Source of the DNA: Candidatus Marinamargulisbacteria bacterium SCGC AAA071-K20
Lineage (GTDB): Bacteria > Margulisbacteria > Marinamargulisbacteria > GCA-2716485 > AAA071-K20
Assembly (NCBI GenBank): GCA_003265975.1
Contig: QFBU01000024.1
Location: forward strand, 1-19,511
Direction of reading: 5' to 3'
DNA: 19,511 nt
Shown: piece after piece, positions 1 to 7,887 of the stretch
Numbering within the stretch: position 1 is the stretch's first letter
How the letters are laid out: each line of letters starts with the position of its first letter
The notes under the pieces: generated by a model
What the model saw: only the letters and a program-made list of their open reading frames with translations
The model's database searches: none
Told to the model about the DNA's origin: nothing
Program-made: the position numbers and the translations under genes

Positions 1-224
1 AAGACGAAATTAAGAAAATTAAAAAACGGCTTAAAGAAATTCAAGAGTCTACGCTTAACAAAGAAGAACTCGCCTTTTTACTTAGTACTTTAGGTCTTGA
101 GACCGACGAAGAGAGCATGGTCTTTACCGACCAAACAGGTGGACTAGTTATTATTCAATCAGCTATTCAGTCATTAGAAGAAGGCGTAGGCGATGACGAA
201 AAAGAAGAGAGCTCTAAAGACTAA
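1..224 (+). CDS. C-terminal part of an unrecognised protein (5' end outside window)
   Basis: An open frame enters from the left edge (first full codon at 3) and stops at TAA 222-224, giving 73 residues. The visible part is very charged. It begins with a Lys/Glu-rich stretch likely to be helical or coiled coil (DEIKKIKKRLKEIQES), then has a short segment ending in GGLVIIQSAI, and finishes with an acidic tail (GDDEKEESSKD). There is no signal peptide or membrane segment in this part. I do not recognise the family. The codon pattern stays open over the whole stretch and the protein-like composition supports a real gene. It converges on the yqeG-like gene, with only six bases between the two stop codons. 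Confidence 0.6.
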   Translation, partial: DEIKKIKKRLKEIQESTLNKEELAFLLSTLGLETDEESMVFTDQTGGLVIIQSAIQSLEEGVGDDEKEESSKD

Positions 225-230
225 TTTTTT

Positions 231-752
231 CTAATTAATACTTAGCTTATTTAGTATGTTTAGCTCAATATCTCGTTGAAGTGTTTTTAAAAATGATAGT
301 TTTTTGTCGAGTGGATCTACAAGTATTGAAAATGCCCCTAACCAGTTTGCTACAATCACATCAGTGAGTACTTGATCTCCCACTATGACCGACTTTTTGA
401 TATCGAATCCGTATCTGGTGGCCATATCTCTTGCGCTATAAACAAGTGGTTTACAGGAAAAATAAAACCCTTTAGTTTCGGCTTGTTTGCAAATACGTTC
501 GATGCGTTTCCAGCTACTATTATTTGATAAAAAATATAATTCAAAGCCACTATTTTTGACTCGCGCAACCCAACTTAACATATTAAGGGTCATTAAATTT
601 TCTGATCGAGGAACAATTGTATTGTCTATGTCTAACACTAAGGTTCGATACCCTTTTTCGTGAAGGTAGTCTAAGTCTATTTCGAGTATTGATTCTAAAA
701 TGTCATCTGGAACTAAGAGCTTTTTTAAAATGTTTGTATAAGCGGAAATCAT
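231..752 (-). CDS. yqeG: YqeG-family HAD phosphatase (subfamily IIIA)
   Basis: This 173-residue protein has the HAD-superfamily signature in order: motif I DIDNT at residues 41-45 (D41 nucleophile, D43 acid/base), motif II SNN at 76-78, a lysine at K101, and motif III/IV GDQVLTD at 125-131 with Mg-binding acidic residues. Size and motif layout match the YqeG family of HAD IIIA phosphatases; in that family the substrate is not established. It is cytoplasmic, without signal or membrane segments. Its ATG overlaps the hisG stop codon (ATGA, four bases), so it is translated as the last gene of the hisZ-hisG operon. Pairing with histidine genes is not functionally explained. An aspartate-dependent phosphatase activity is expected from the motifs; assignment to YqeG is from the whole-protein pattern. 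Confidence 0.85.
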   Translation of the reverse strand: MISAYTNILKKLLVPDDILESILEIDLDYLHEKGYRTLVLDIDNTIVPRSENLMTLNMLSWVARVKNSGFELYFLSNNSSWKRIERICKQAETKGFYFSCKPLVYSARDMATRYGFDIKKSVIVGDQVLTDVIVANWLGAFSILVDPLDKKLSFLKTLQRDIELNILNKLSIN

Positions 753-1375
753 TTTTTAAGTTTTTTATTTATTTTTTTTGTAAGGTCACATATTTCATCG
801 TAGTACATTTTAAAACTTACGGGGTTTGCTACTAAATAGGCAGTAGATGAAAATAGAGTGTCTAGCGCATGAAGTTTATTTTCTTTTAACGATTGGCCTG
901 TAGCGGTTAGGTCTACAATTAAATCCGAAAGTGACGTTGCTGGGGCAAGCTCAATAGCGCCATATAATTTGATGATGTTAACGCTAAGTCCTTTGGCTCT
1001 AAAGTAGGCTTCGGTAGACTGAGGATATTTAGTGGCTACAGTTAAATTGTGTGTAAAACTGGATGGTTTTTGTTTTTTTGGACCGGCTACAACTAATTTA
1101 CATCCCCCATACTTTAGGTCTGCTAGTCTGAGTAATTTACTTTCTTGTTCTAGTAAGACGTCTAACCCTACTACTCCGAAGTCGGCTGCTCCATTTTGTA
1201 CATAGGCTGGAACATCCCAAGGCCGGATTTGTAATAATTGGTACTCTCCACTTTTGTCTATTGTGGACAGTTTTCTAGAATTGGGAAAGTCTTTGTCGAA
1301 GTGGATTCCAATTGTGGCAAATAAAGCGATAGTGTCTTTTAATAAATAACCTTTAGCTGATGCGATTGTAATCAT
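749..1375 (-). CDS. hisG: ATP phosphoribosyltransferase catalytic subunit, short form
   Basis: HisG condenses ATP with PRPP to phosphoribosyl-ATP, the first step of histidine biosynthesis, in the cytoplasm. At 208 residues this is the short form (HisGS), which lacks the C-terminal allosteric domain and needs HisZ. Visible signatures are an N-terminal SAKGYLL (family usually PKGRL), RPWDVP...GAADFGVVGLDVL at about 52-74, KYPQSTEAYF, and the PRPP-binding region LYGAIELAPATSLSDLIVDL. The usual Arg of the N-terminal KGR motif is Tyr here. The start is fixed by a one-base overlap with the hisZ stop (TAATG), which indicates translational coupling, and the gene directly follows its partner subunit. 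No other his gene is visible in the window. Confidence 0.92.
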   Translation of the reverse strand: MITIASAKGYLLKDTIALFATIGIHFDKDFPNSRKLSTIDKSGEYQLLQIRPWDVPAYVQNGAADFGVVGLDVLLEQESKLLRLADLKYGGCKLVVAGPKKQKPSSFTHNLTVATKYPQSTEAYFRAKGLSVNIIKLYGAIELAPATSLSDLIVDLTATGQSLKENKLHALDTLFSSTAYLVANPVSFKMYYDEICDLTKKINKKLKK

Positions 1376-2235
1376 TATTTTACTTGCTCCGCTAGTTCTC
1401 GTATCACTCTGTTAATATTAATTGCAAAACCTATTGCGGGGCTAGCGTCGCCATACTTACTTAAAAGATTGTCATAGCGTCCACCTGAGGCTACGCTGAC
1501 TTTTGTTTTGCCAACGTATACATCAAAAATAATTCCAGTGTAATAGTGTAGGTCTTTTACTAGCCCTTTGTTTATGGTTACGTATTTGTCGTATCCGTCT
1601 TTTTTTAAGCTAGTAAGGCAGGTTTTTAAATTTTTATTTTTAGTAAGTAATTCTTTGCCACCTCTTTTAGGAATCTCACCTAATGCCACATAGTTTCCTT
1701 GGATGAGTGCGTCTTTTTTTGCTTTGCTTAAGCCTTTTACAAAGTCAACGTGACCGATGTCGATGCCAAAGTCTTTAATGCCAGTTGCCTTTATGCTGTC
1801 GATAAGTATTTTAATTATTTCGGCATCTACTTTTGGGCCATCTTTGCCGATATATTCGAGTCCTACTTGGAATCGTTCGGTGTCTTGGTTGGTGAGTGGG
1901 TCTGGCGTTCTGAATACTGGAGCACCGTAATAAAGTTTAAGAGGACGTTTTCGGTCTTGAAGTCGGGTTGCTACTAATCTTGCTACTGCGAGTGTGTTGT
2001 CAGGACGTAGGGTTACTACCTTTCCTGAGGTATCTACAAATTTTATAGCTTTTTTTTGTAAGTTTGGGCCCATGCCATTTGATAGAGAATCGTAATACTC
2101 AATTGTTGGGGTTCTAACTAGCTCGTACTTGTTTTTTGTAAGTACAGTTACTACTTTTCCAATGATTACTGTATATTCGCTTGCTTCTTCAGGTATTAAA
2201 TCGGTAACCCCTACAGGCGTTTGTGCTGTTTTCAT
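1375..2235 (-). CDS. hisZ: ATP phosphoribosyltransferase regulatory subunit HisZ
   Basis: HisZ is a paralogue of histidyl-tRNA synthetase that forms a hetero-octamer with short HisG and carries histidine feedback inhibition. The class II aaRS-like core is evident: TPVGVTDLIPEEA at 6-18, motif 2-like LRPDNTLAVARLVATR around 76-91, YYGAPVFR at 102-109, and motif 3-like ASGGRYDNLL at 249-258 followed by AIGFAI. At 286 residues it ends just after motif 3. It therefore lacks the anticodon-binding domain of true HisRS and is shorter than many HisZ proteins. Context with short hisG immediately downstream settles the choice of HisZ over HisS. The start is the first ATG; the upstream TAAGGT is only a weak ribosome site. 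Confidence 0.9.
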   Translation of the reverse strand: MKTAQTPVGVTDLIPEEASEYTVIIGKVVTVLTKNKYELVRTPTIEYYDSLSNGMGPNLQKKAIKFVDTSGKVVTLRPDNTLAVARLVATRLQDRKRPLKLYYGAPVFRTPDPLTNQDTERFQVGLEYIGKDGPKVDAEIIKILIDSIKATGIKDFGIDIGHVDFVKGLSKAKKDALIQGNYVALGEIPKRGGKELLTKNKNLKTCLTSLKKDGYDKYVTINKGLVKDLHYYTGIIFDVYVGKTKVSVASGGRYDNLLSKYGDASPAIGFAININRVIRELAEQVK

Positions 2236-2332
2236 AGGCTTAAGTGTACCTTATTTTTTGTTATTTTTCTAAACCGGGGCAGTTTTAAAGTATCAAATCG
2301 CTTCATTATTGAGTGTGATAAACTTCTATTAT

Positions 2333-2584
2333 ATGAGTAAGTGGTTTGTTTATATACTTGAATGTGCCGATGGGACCTATTATACCGGGATTGCTAAGGA
2401 CTGTGAAAAGCGAGTTCAAGAGCATAATACCTCTCCAAAAGGGGCTAAATATACTAGAGGTCGTCGACCTGTTAAGTTGATTTTTGAAAAAGAAATTGAG
2501 TCTCGTTCGGATGCTTTAAAGGAAGAGTACTTTATTAAATCACTTTCTAGAGATCAAAAGAAGGCGTATTTGCACTCAAAATAA
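2333..2584 (+). CDS. GIY-YIG nuclease-domain protein (UPF0213/YhbQ type)
   Basis: A compact single-domain GIY-YIG protein of 83 residues. The GIY and YIG elements appear as FVYILEC (5-11) and YYTGI (16-20), followed by the conserved Arg in KDCEKRVQEHN (R27, H31). Further on are the KGAKYTRGRRPVKLI block (36-50) and the metal-binding Glu in ALKEEYFIK (61-69). This matches the small stand-alone UPF0213 family, whose cellular role is poorly defined; DNA nicking activity is inferred from the fold. I chose ATG at 2333 because the family begins immediately before this block. An in-frame TTG at 2309 would add eight residues without support. No Shine-Dalgarno is visible. It is divergent from hisZ. 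Confidence 0.88.
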   Translation: MSKWFVYILECADGTYYTGIAKDCEKRVQEHNTSPKGAKYTRGRRPVKLIFEKEIESRSDALKEEYFIKSLSRDQKKAYLHSK

Positions 2585-2691
2585 CCCAGTTTATGATTCT
2601 TTACTGACTGTTTAAGAGCCCTTTTGAAAGGTCTTATAAGTCCAATGAAATTGATGACCATGACTATAAATTTAAACTTTTTAAACTTTGA

Positions 2692-2847
2692 CTATCGGCG
2701 GCTCTGGCTGCACTGGCTTCTTTGTTTTTCGGCTTTAAATTCAGTTTTAGTTCCACCAGATTTCCCGTCTTTGATTTTTAATCGAGCTTCTTCGAGAGCC
2801 TCTTTTAATACTGGAGCGTCGTTTCTTGCATACTGAATTTTCTTCAT
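2692..2847 (-). CDS. Small hypothetical protein, 51 aa
   Basis: An open frame from ATG (2847-2845) to TAG (2694-2692) encodes a short, very basic, hydrophilic protein: MKKIQYARNDAPVLKEAL..., with two Ala/Glu/Leu/Lys-rich helical stretches and an Arg/Gln/Ser-rich tail. An in-frame stop lies 24 bases upstream, so this ATG is the first possible start. It follows the oxidoreductase gene on the same strand with a 27-base gap and could be the last gene of that operon. There is no clear ribosome-binding site. Composition looks protein-like rather than random, but I recognise no family, so existence as an expressed gene is uncertain. Confidence 0.4.
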   Translation of the reverse strand: MKKIQYARNDAPVLKEALEEARLKIKDGKSGGTKTEFKAEKQRSQCSQSRR

Positions 2848-2874
2848 ACGTTGGATGTATTGTTTTATTACTTA

Positions 2875-4272
2875 TTATTTTTTTATTTCTATTGAATTTC
2901 GTCTTGCAAATGCCATTACTGATCCTTGAGGGTTTACCCCAGGAGCCGAACATAAAATACTGGCATCGTGGATATGTAGGTTTGGTAAATTAAACACATT
3001 TCCATGAGAATCTACAACACCTTTATTTGGAGAACTTGCCATAGGGCAAGATCCAAACAAATGAATGGTGGATAGTATGAGTTGTTTTTTACTAAGTGAG
3101 TTACATGCTTTTTGTATGTCTGAGGCTGAGCTTATTGGAATTGCCCTATGTACTAATGGGTAGATAGTTTTGGCTCCGGCTTTAAATAATAATTGGCATA
3201 GGGCAACGAGCCCTTCTTTTATTAAGTCGATTTCTTTTTTTGATAATTTATACGTGAGAACGGGCTCTTTGAAAAATGGGAGTTGAGTAATTTTTCCAAC
3301 AGACGGTCCTTGAATTTGAACGTAGTAGTTGGACATGCTTTTCCAATTATCTTCTATCTGGGCTTGCATGTTAGGGTGTAGGCTAGCTGATTGAGAAATA
3401 AAACTTTCATTACTCACTCCACACCCGAATGTGAATTTATTTTCAAATTCTTTCACCTGAACATTTCCAATTTGGATGGTTTGATTAGGGTCTTGAACTG
3501 ACTGAGGAAACTCGGCCATTACTTTTAACATCGGGTGACATGCAAGACTTGGTTTGAGTAATTGTCCAAGGCCACTTCGTTTTAGTAGGGCAGGGGTTTG
3601 TATGGCTCCGCATGCGAGTATGACTTGCGTAGCTTCTACGGCGTAGGTTTTATTAGACTGCTTATAGATAACTTTCCAGGTGGGGCCGGTTTGTTCTATT
3701 TTTTCTACCCAAATATTAGACTCAATTGTGCCATTTTTCTCAAGAAATCTTTTTAATATTGTTTGTGTCATACTGTGTTTTTTTGCAATGGAATTGTCCA
3801 TAGAAAACCATTGTGGAACCAACATGCTTTTCCACTTTAAAGCAGTAGCTCCTTCTAATAACTTTTGGCTAGATTTAGTGTTGGGTACTGAGGGCTCAAC
3901 GATGGATAGTTGTTCTTCAACCCATTTAAAGTGAGGTGCCATGTCTTTTTCTGTGGCATTCTTAATGTTCCATTTCTCTAAAATTCTTTTTGGGGTTCTA
4001 TGATAAAGCCCTCCGTTTACTTCGCTTCCTCCGCCTACACAACGACCTTCAGCGTAGGATATTTTTGGGGATCCAAACATAAATGTGAGGCCGCCTTGTC
4101 TACAATAGTTTTTAATCTCTTGTATGTTGTGATTGGGAGGAGAGCTGTTTTTGTAATAATCGCCTTCTTCTAAGACTAAGACATCAAATCCAGCTTCAAG
4201 GGTTGTTAGTGCCGACACTGCGCCTCCTGGCCCAGATCCTATAACTAGGATGTCTGTTTTTTTATTTTTCAT
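2875..4272 (-). CDS. GMC-type FAD-dependent oxidoreductase
   Basis: A 465-residue flavoprotein of the glucose-methanol-choline oxidoreductase superfamily. The N-terminal Rossmann FAD site is GSGPGG at 12-17, with the ribose-binding acid in VLVLEEGD (E35/E36). The family's second signature is GRCVGGGSEVNGG at 76-88, and LACGAIQTPALLKRSGLG matches the GMC mid-domain signature. The C-terminal GMC domain has STIHLFGSCPM (H404) and then DASI...PGVNPQGSVMAFARR, which supplies the catalytic His/Asn region. No signal peptide is present, so it is probably cytoplasmic or attached to the inner face of the membrane. It overlaps the preceding 118-aa membrane-associated gene by 11 bases and follows a UbiA gene, so a lipid-linked alcohol substrate is a reasonable inference. 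The exact substrate cannot be told. Family confidence is high. Confidence 0.9.
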   Translation of the reverse strand: MKNKKTDILVIGSGPGGAVSALTTLEAGFDVLVLEEGDYYKNSSPPNHNIQEIKNYCRQGGLTFMFGSPKISYAEGRCVGGGSEVNGGLYHRTPKRILEKWNIKNATEKDMAPHFKWVEEQLSIVEPSVPNTKSSQKLLEGATALKWKSMLVPQWFSMDNSIAKKHSMTQTILKRFLEKNGTIESNIWVEKIEQTGPTWKVIYKQSNKTYAVEATQVILACGAIQTPALLKRSGLGQLLKPSLACHPMLKVMAEFPQSVQDPNQTIQIGNVQVKEFENKFTFGCGVSNESFISQSASLHPNMQAQIEDNWKSMSNYYVQIQGPSVGKITQLPFFKEPVLTYKLSKKEIDLIKEGLVALCQLLFKAGAKTIYPLVHRAIPISSASDIQKACNSLSKKQLILSTIHLFGSCPMASSPNKGVVDSHGNVFNLPNLHIHDASILCSAPGVNPQGSVMAFARRNSIEIKK

Positions 4273-4618
4273 TTGGTGTTTGAAGTTCTAAATTAAAATA
4301 ATAAAAAATGACTAAGCTTTCTATGAGTAGTGCAAATTCTCGTTTGAATAAAAAGTTGGAGTCTTTCCAAGACATATACTGTTGATGTTTATTTTTGGCA
4401 GTGCTTTTAGTGAATGATTTTAAACTAAATGTCAGTCCTGAATAATTAAAGTAGAGTAATAGTATAGAAAAAGGGACTGTCATCCATGCTGGAAATAAAG
4501 TGACATGAGCGCTGCATTTTTGGCTAATACTGTTGATGTCTTTAGTGTTTAATTGTGGATATTTATTGCTTGTAATGGAATTGCTTAGCGACTCAACAAT
4601 GGTCGTATTTATGGTCAT
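4262..4618 (-). CDS. Hypothetical membrane-associated protein, 118 aa
   Basis: The ATG at 4618-4616 overlaps the ubiA stop as ATGA, and the gene runs 11 bases into the GMC oxidoreductase gene, so it is embedded in a coupled three-gene unit. The product has a polar N-terminal third, a hydrophobic segment around 45-62 (AWMTVPFSILLLYFNYSG), a basic loop, and a second hydrophobic stretch near the C-terminus (FALLIESLVIFYYF). This suggests one or two membrane passes. It contains no cofactor motif. Some GMC dehydrogenases work with small partner subunits, so a membrane anchor or accessory subunit for the downstream flavoprotein is a guess from context only. The same frame stays open upstream to 4837, but that part lies antiphase inside ubiA and is discounted. 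Confidence 0.65.
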   Translation of the reverse strand: MTINTTIVESLSNSITSNKYPQLNTKDINSISQKCSAHVTLFPAWMTVPFSILLLYFNYSGLTFSLKSFTKSTAKNKHQQYMSWKDSNFLFKREFALLIESLVIFYYFNLELQTPNEK

Positions 4619-5511
4619 TGAAACGTAGCAAGAAAAATAAATACAATGATGAGTGTTCCCATGCCGTATGAAAATGGATCTTTTAAATGAAAGAGTACTG
4701 GGTCTGCACATACTTTTTTTCGTCCGATTAGCATCCAGTATCGTGTAAGTAGGGTTAGAAATACGATGCTGTTTCCCCATAAAAAATAAGGTGCTGAGTA
4801 TAGTATGGTGACGGCTGCAGAGTTGATATATAGACAATAAATTAAAATGGATATGAGGCCGCTTGTGATTCCGAGGGGATATAAAATATGGAGGTCCTCT
4901 GTACTGTAACCCCGCCTGTAGGTCTCGTCTTTTTTGTCTTTTTTTAGAAATGAGTCATCTAGCAATTCTATTACTCTTTTAGAAACAGCAAGGCCAAAAA
5001 AGAAGAAGAAACAAAAGGCTAATAACCACATTGAATGAGCGATATTTAAACCTAGATGGCCAAGAAAAATTCTATAAATAAAAAATATCGACAGTAAGAT
5101 TATATCTATGGCGACTAACTTCTTTAAGTGTAAAGAATATAATAAGGATACAACCGCATAACCTAACATTAAGTAAACAACACTAATGGAGATTAAAGAT
5201 CCTAAATATAAACTTAGTCCGCCGAAAAGGGTGGCTTGAACTATTGCTGATCTCTTAGACACTTTTTGGCTAGCAATAGGTCTATTCCTTTTTGCAGGGT
5301 GATTTCGGTCTGATTTATAGTCTAAAAGATCGTTGATGATATAAGTGCTGGAACTTAATAAACTTTGTGCAAAAAATAATACTAGAGCAGCTATTATTAA
5401 GGGCTTTTCGGTTAAACGGTGTGACGTTAATAATGGAATAAAAATTAAACAATTTTTTATCCAATGGTGGGGGCGTGCCATTTGTAAATATGAGATTAGA
5501 TTGTTTTTCAT
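4615..5511 (-). CDS. UbiA-family prenyltransferase (decaprenyl-phosphate phosphoribosyltransferase-like)
   Basis: A 298-residue polytopic inner-membrane protein with the UbiA signatures. MARPHHWIKNCLIFIPLL (11-28) and NDLLDYKSDRNHPAKRNRPI (60-79) carry the NDxxDxxxD metal/diphosphate motif (N60, D61, D64, D68). A second acidic site is in KKLVAIDIILL (D136), then AVSKRVIELL with the conserved Lys/Arg, then hydrophobic helices to the end. The 'RPHHWIKN...HPAKRNRPIA' pattern is typical of the subfamily that includes decaprenyl-phosphate phosphoribosyltransferase and related enzymes, which transfer a polyprenyl(-phosphate) and a phosphosugar. Ubiquinone or menaquinone UbiA/MenA proteins look less similar here. 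It heads a coupled operon with a small membrane protein and a GMC oxidoreductase. No Shine-Dalgarno is seen before ATG 5511. Confidence 0.82.
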   Translation of the reverse strand: MKNNLISYLQMARPHHWIKNCLIFIPLLTSHRLTEKPLIIAALVLFFAQSLLSSSTYIINDLLDYKSDRNHPAKRNRPIASQKVSKRSAIVQATLFGGLSLYLGSLISISVVYLMLGYAVVSLLYSLHLKKLVAIDIILLSIFFIYRIFLGHLGLNIAHSMWLLAFCFFFFFGLAVSKRVIELLDDSFLKKDKKDETYRRGYSTEDLHILYPLGITSGLISILIYCLYINSAAVTILYSAPYFLWGNSIVFLTLLTRYWMLIGRKKVCADPVLFHLKDPFSYGMGTLIIVFIFLATFQ

Positions 5512-5543
5512 GGATAATAAAATTGTACTATAGAAATAACTCT

Positions 5544-5573
5544 GGGTCAGGTCCTAAGACCTGACCCTTTTTT
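5544..5573. terminator. Perfect 10-bp hairpin with T-tract between two leftward operons
   Basis: GGGTCAGGTC (5544-5553) pairs perfectly with GACCTGACCC (5558-5567) across a CTAA loop, and TTTTTT follows at 5568-5573. On the top strand this is a textbook intrinsic terminator, but no rightward gene leads into it. For the leftward transporter operon that ends at 5581 the hairpin is preceded by A6 and followed only by the weaker U-rich AGAGTTATTTC. It may act as a bidirectional or imperfect terminator of that operon. The stem sequence also resembles palindromes I recall beside REP-associated Y1 transposases, but there is no transposase here. Confidence 0.6.
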
Positions 5574-5580
5574 AAATTCG

Positions 5581-7872
5581 TTACGCTTTCTTTTTCAAAA
5601 ATATTGCAGGTAACAAAGTAAGGTCAGTTGCTAGCGCGACTGTCAAAATGATTGCTACAAATTTACCGAAATTTTGGTTTGGTACGAATGTTCCAAATGC
5701 AAAAGTGGCAAAGGCTGCAACTAATACCATGGTGGTCGTTACGAGTGCAGGTGCAGTGTGAGTGAATACTTTTGCAACAGCTAGCTCATTACTGTCTCCA
5801 TTTGCGGTATATTTTGTGAAATTTGTTAGAAAATGAATGGTATCGTCGACTGCAATACCTAGACATACACTAGAAATAATGACGGTTCCAACATCCAAAG
5901 GCACACCAAATAGTGGTAAACATGCACCACCAATAATTATTGGGATGGCATTTGGAATCATTGAAAGTAATCCAATTCTTATCGACTTTAGTCCAAAGCA
6001 TAACAAGATTGCGATGAGCACAAGTGCTATACCTAAGGTTTTGATGTATGACGTTACAACTAATTCGTTATTGCTTTGATAAAGCGGAATTTTTCCTGTT
6101 ACGTGTAAATTAAGTCCCATAGACGCTGCTTTTTTTTCAAACATATCAATTACTTTTAAGCTTGATTCTGAATCGTGAAGAGTCCACATAGCGGTTAGTC
6201 TTAACGCGTCGTTTTCTATACTTACTCGGTTATTAATATCTAGACCTTGGGGTAAGTTCATTGTATATAAAAATAGTTGCTGAGCTATTGATTCCCTGGT
6301 TTCTGGTAGACCATAAAATGCGTCGTTGCCACCATTAAGGGTTTTGTTCATCTCTTTTAAAACATCTACTATTGATATCGTTTTTGTAACAAAGTCAAAA
6401 GAGTCGACCCATTGTTGGTAGCTGTCTACTTTTTTCAAGAAATCAGGATTTTTAATACCCTCTTTCTCTCCAGAATCAATGACCATTTCAACACCCAAAG
6501 CGCCTCCTACATTGTCTTCAACAAAGTCTGTTGCAATGGTAAGTGGATACGTTTTGTCGAAGTATTTAAACGGGTCAGAGTTAGTTTGGATTTTAAATAA
6601 CATGGCTATTGAAATGGTAATTAATATTGCATAAGCACCAATTACTAACGGACGATACCTGACTAATTTTTTTGTGTACTTTAAAGCAAATTCAGATGGC
6701 GCATGAGCTTTTTCGTCCGTTGTAAACTCTGTATTTTTTGAAGGTTTTGCTGGGATTAATCTTAGTAAAGGAACCAAAATTAAATAGGCAAATAACCACG
6801 AGAGTAAGGTTCCTGTACCTGCCAAAACACCCATATCAACAATGGCTGGAATTTCGGCACTTAAGAAACTAAAGAACCCAATTGAGGTACTAATACTGGT
6901 TAGAAGTGTAGGAAGGAAGTTCTTTTCAACAGTGAGTAATAGCGCATTTCTTTTATTAGGTATTTTATTTAAAAGCTGATAGTAGGTTACTAAAATATGG
7001 ACGGAGACCGCTATACAGATGGCAATCATAAATTGTCCGGTCATGGCGGTTAAGTTGTGAATTTTTATACCTGTCCAACCAGCAAATCCGAAGGTTACTG
7101 CAATAGTAACAAAAATAATAAGTAGAGATAAAAACATTCCAGATACTCGTCTAAGATTTAAAAATAAGAAAAGAACGGTGAGTAAAAGAACAAATGGAAT
7201 TAATTTTCCCATGTCCATTTCAGTACTTTCTTTAAACGAAAAGTTTAGTAGAGGTTGTCCCGTTAAATAAAATTCATGATCAGAAATAGATGAATACTTT
7301 TTTGTAATTTCTCTAATAGCTAGGGCTACATTTTCATAGTCTGGAGTTCCGCCCATTGAGGGTTTGAGGTTTACATAAACGATAGCGGTGTCGCCAGCTT
7401 TATTTATTAAGAAGCCTTCTAATGTACGATGGTTAGTCGCTAGTTTTTTTCTTTCATTAAGAAAGTCTTGAGTAAGCGGTTCGTCATTGTAAATTAAGTC
7501 TTCTACTATAATATCGTCTTCTTCGGCGTGAACCCACTGGAAGTTTGTAAGTGAGTCTACACGTATAACTTCAGGAGCAAGCCATAAATCTTCGGTAAGT
7601 TTTAATAGAAAGTTCATTGACTCGGTATCAAATATTCCTGAGGGGCTATGTACAATAACTACAGCTGTTTCGTCGCTTCCAAATCGTCTCTCAAATGCAT
7701 CAAATTCTTGTAGTTTAGGATTGTCCTGCTGAAACCATATTCTATATCCAAAATCTGTTTCTAGTTTTTGAGTTCCCATAAATAGGGACCCCACTAAAAA
7801 GATCCCCGTGAGTAGTGTTTTAATAGGGTTGTCTACTATAAAGCGTAAGTAATTCTTACATGTCTTGTTCAT
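5581..7872 (-). CDS. RND-superfamily (MMPL/HAE3-type) transporter
   Basis: A 763-residue inner-membrane transporter with the duplicated RND/MMPL plan. TM1 is near 17-34, followed by a large periplasmic domain (about 36-222) and a first helix bundle (about 224-372). A second entry helix is near 408-427, then a second periplasmic domain (429-605) and a last bundle (607-760). The second bundle has the family motif LGIAVDDTIHFL (671-682). The first bundle's equivalent, ICIAVSVHILV (285-295), lacks the acidic residue. RND proteins of this class use ion gradients to move lipids or hydrophobic compounds. SD sequence AAAAAAGGAG lies just before ATG 7872. It is the last gene after tetR, LolA-like carrier and beta-barrel, 15 bases behind the barrel gene, so an envelope export role is inferred. 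Substrate unknown. Confidence 0.9.
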   Translation of the reverse strand: MNKTCKNYLRFIVDNPIKTLLTGIFLVGSLFMGTQKLETDFGYRIWFQQDNPKLQEFDAFERRFGSDETAVVIVHSPSGIFDTESMNFLLKLTEDLWLAPEVIRVDSLTNFQWVHAEEDDIIVEDLIYNDEPLTQDFLNERKKLATNHRTLEGFLINKAGDTAIVYVNLKPSMGGTPDYENVALAIREITKKYSSISDHEFYLTGQPLLNFSFKESTEMDMGKLIPFVLLLTVLFLFLNLRRVSGMFLSLLIIFVTIAVTFGFAGWTGIKIHNLTAMTGQFMIAICIAVSVHILVTYYQLLNKIPNKRNALLLTVEKNFLPTLLTSISTSIGFFSFLSAEIPAIVDMGVLAGTGTLLSWLFAYLILVPLLRLIPAKPSKNTEFTTDEKAHAPSEFALKYTKKLVRYRPLVIGAYAILITISIAMLFKIQTNSDPFKYFDKTYPLTIATDFVEDNVGGALGVEMVIDSGEKEGIKNPDFLKKVDSYQQWVDSFDFVTKTISIVDVLKEMNKTLNGGNDAFYGLPETRESIAQQLFLYTMNLPQGLDINNRVSIENDALRLTAMWTLHDSESSLKVIDMFEKKAASMGLNLHVTGKIPLYQSNNELVVTSYIKTLGIALVLIAILLCFGLKSIRIGLLSMIPNAIPIIIGGACLPLFGVPLDVGTVIISSVCLGIAVDDTIHFLTNFTKYTANGDSNELAVAKVFTHTAPALVTTTMVLVAAFATFAFGTFVPNQNFGKFVAIILTVALATDLTLLPAIFLKKKA

Positions 7873-7887
7873 GATTTTTCTCCTTTT

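Noticed and set aside
2613..2634. Bulged hairpin AAGAGCCCTTTTGAAAGG.. as a terminator
   Set aside because: The stem has a two-base bulge and no T-tract follows on either strand.
4619..4837. Longer version of the 118-aa gene reaching into ubiA
   Set aside because: The extra part lies in another frame of the well-supported ubiA gene; the ATGA overlap at 4615-4618 gives a natural start.
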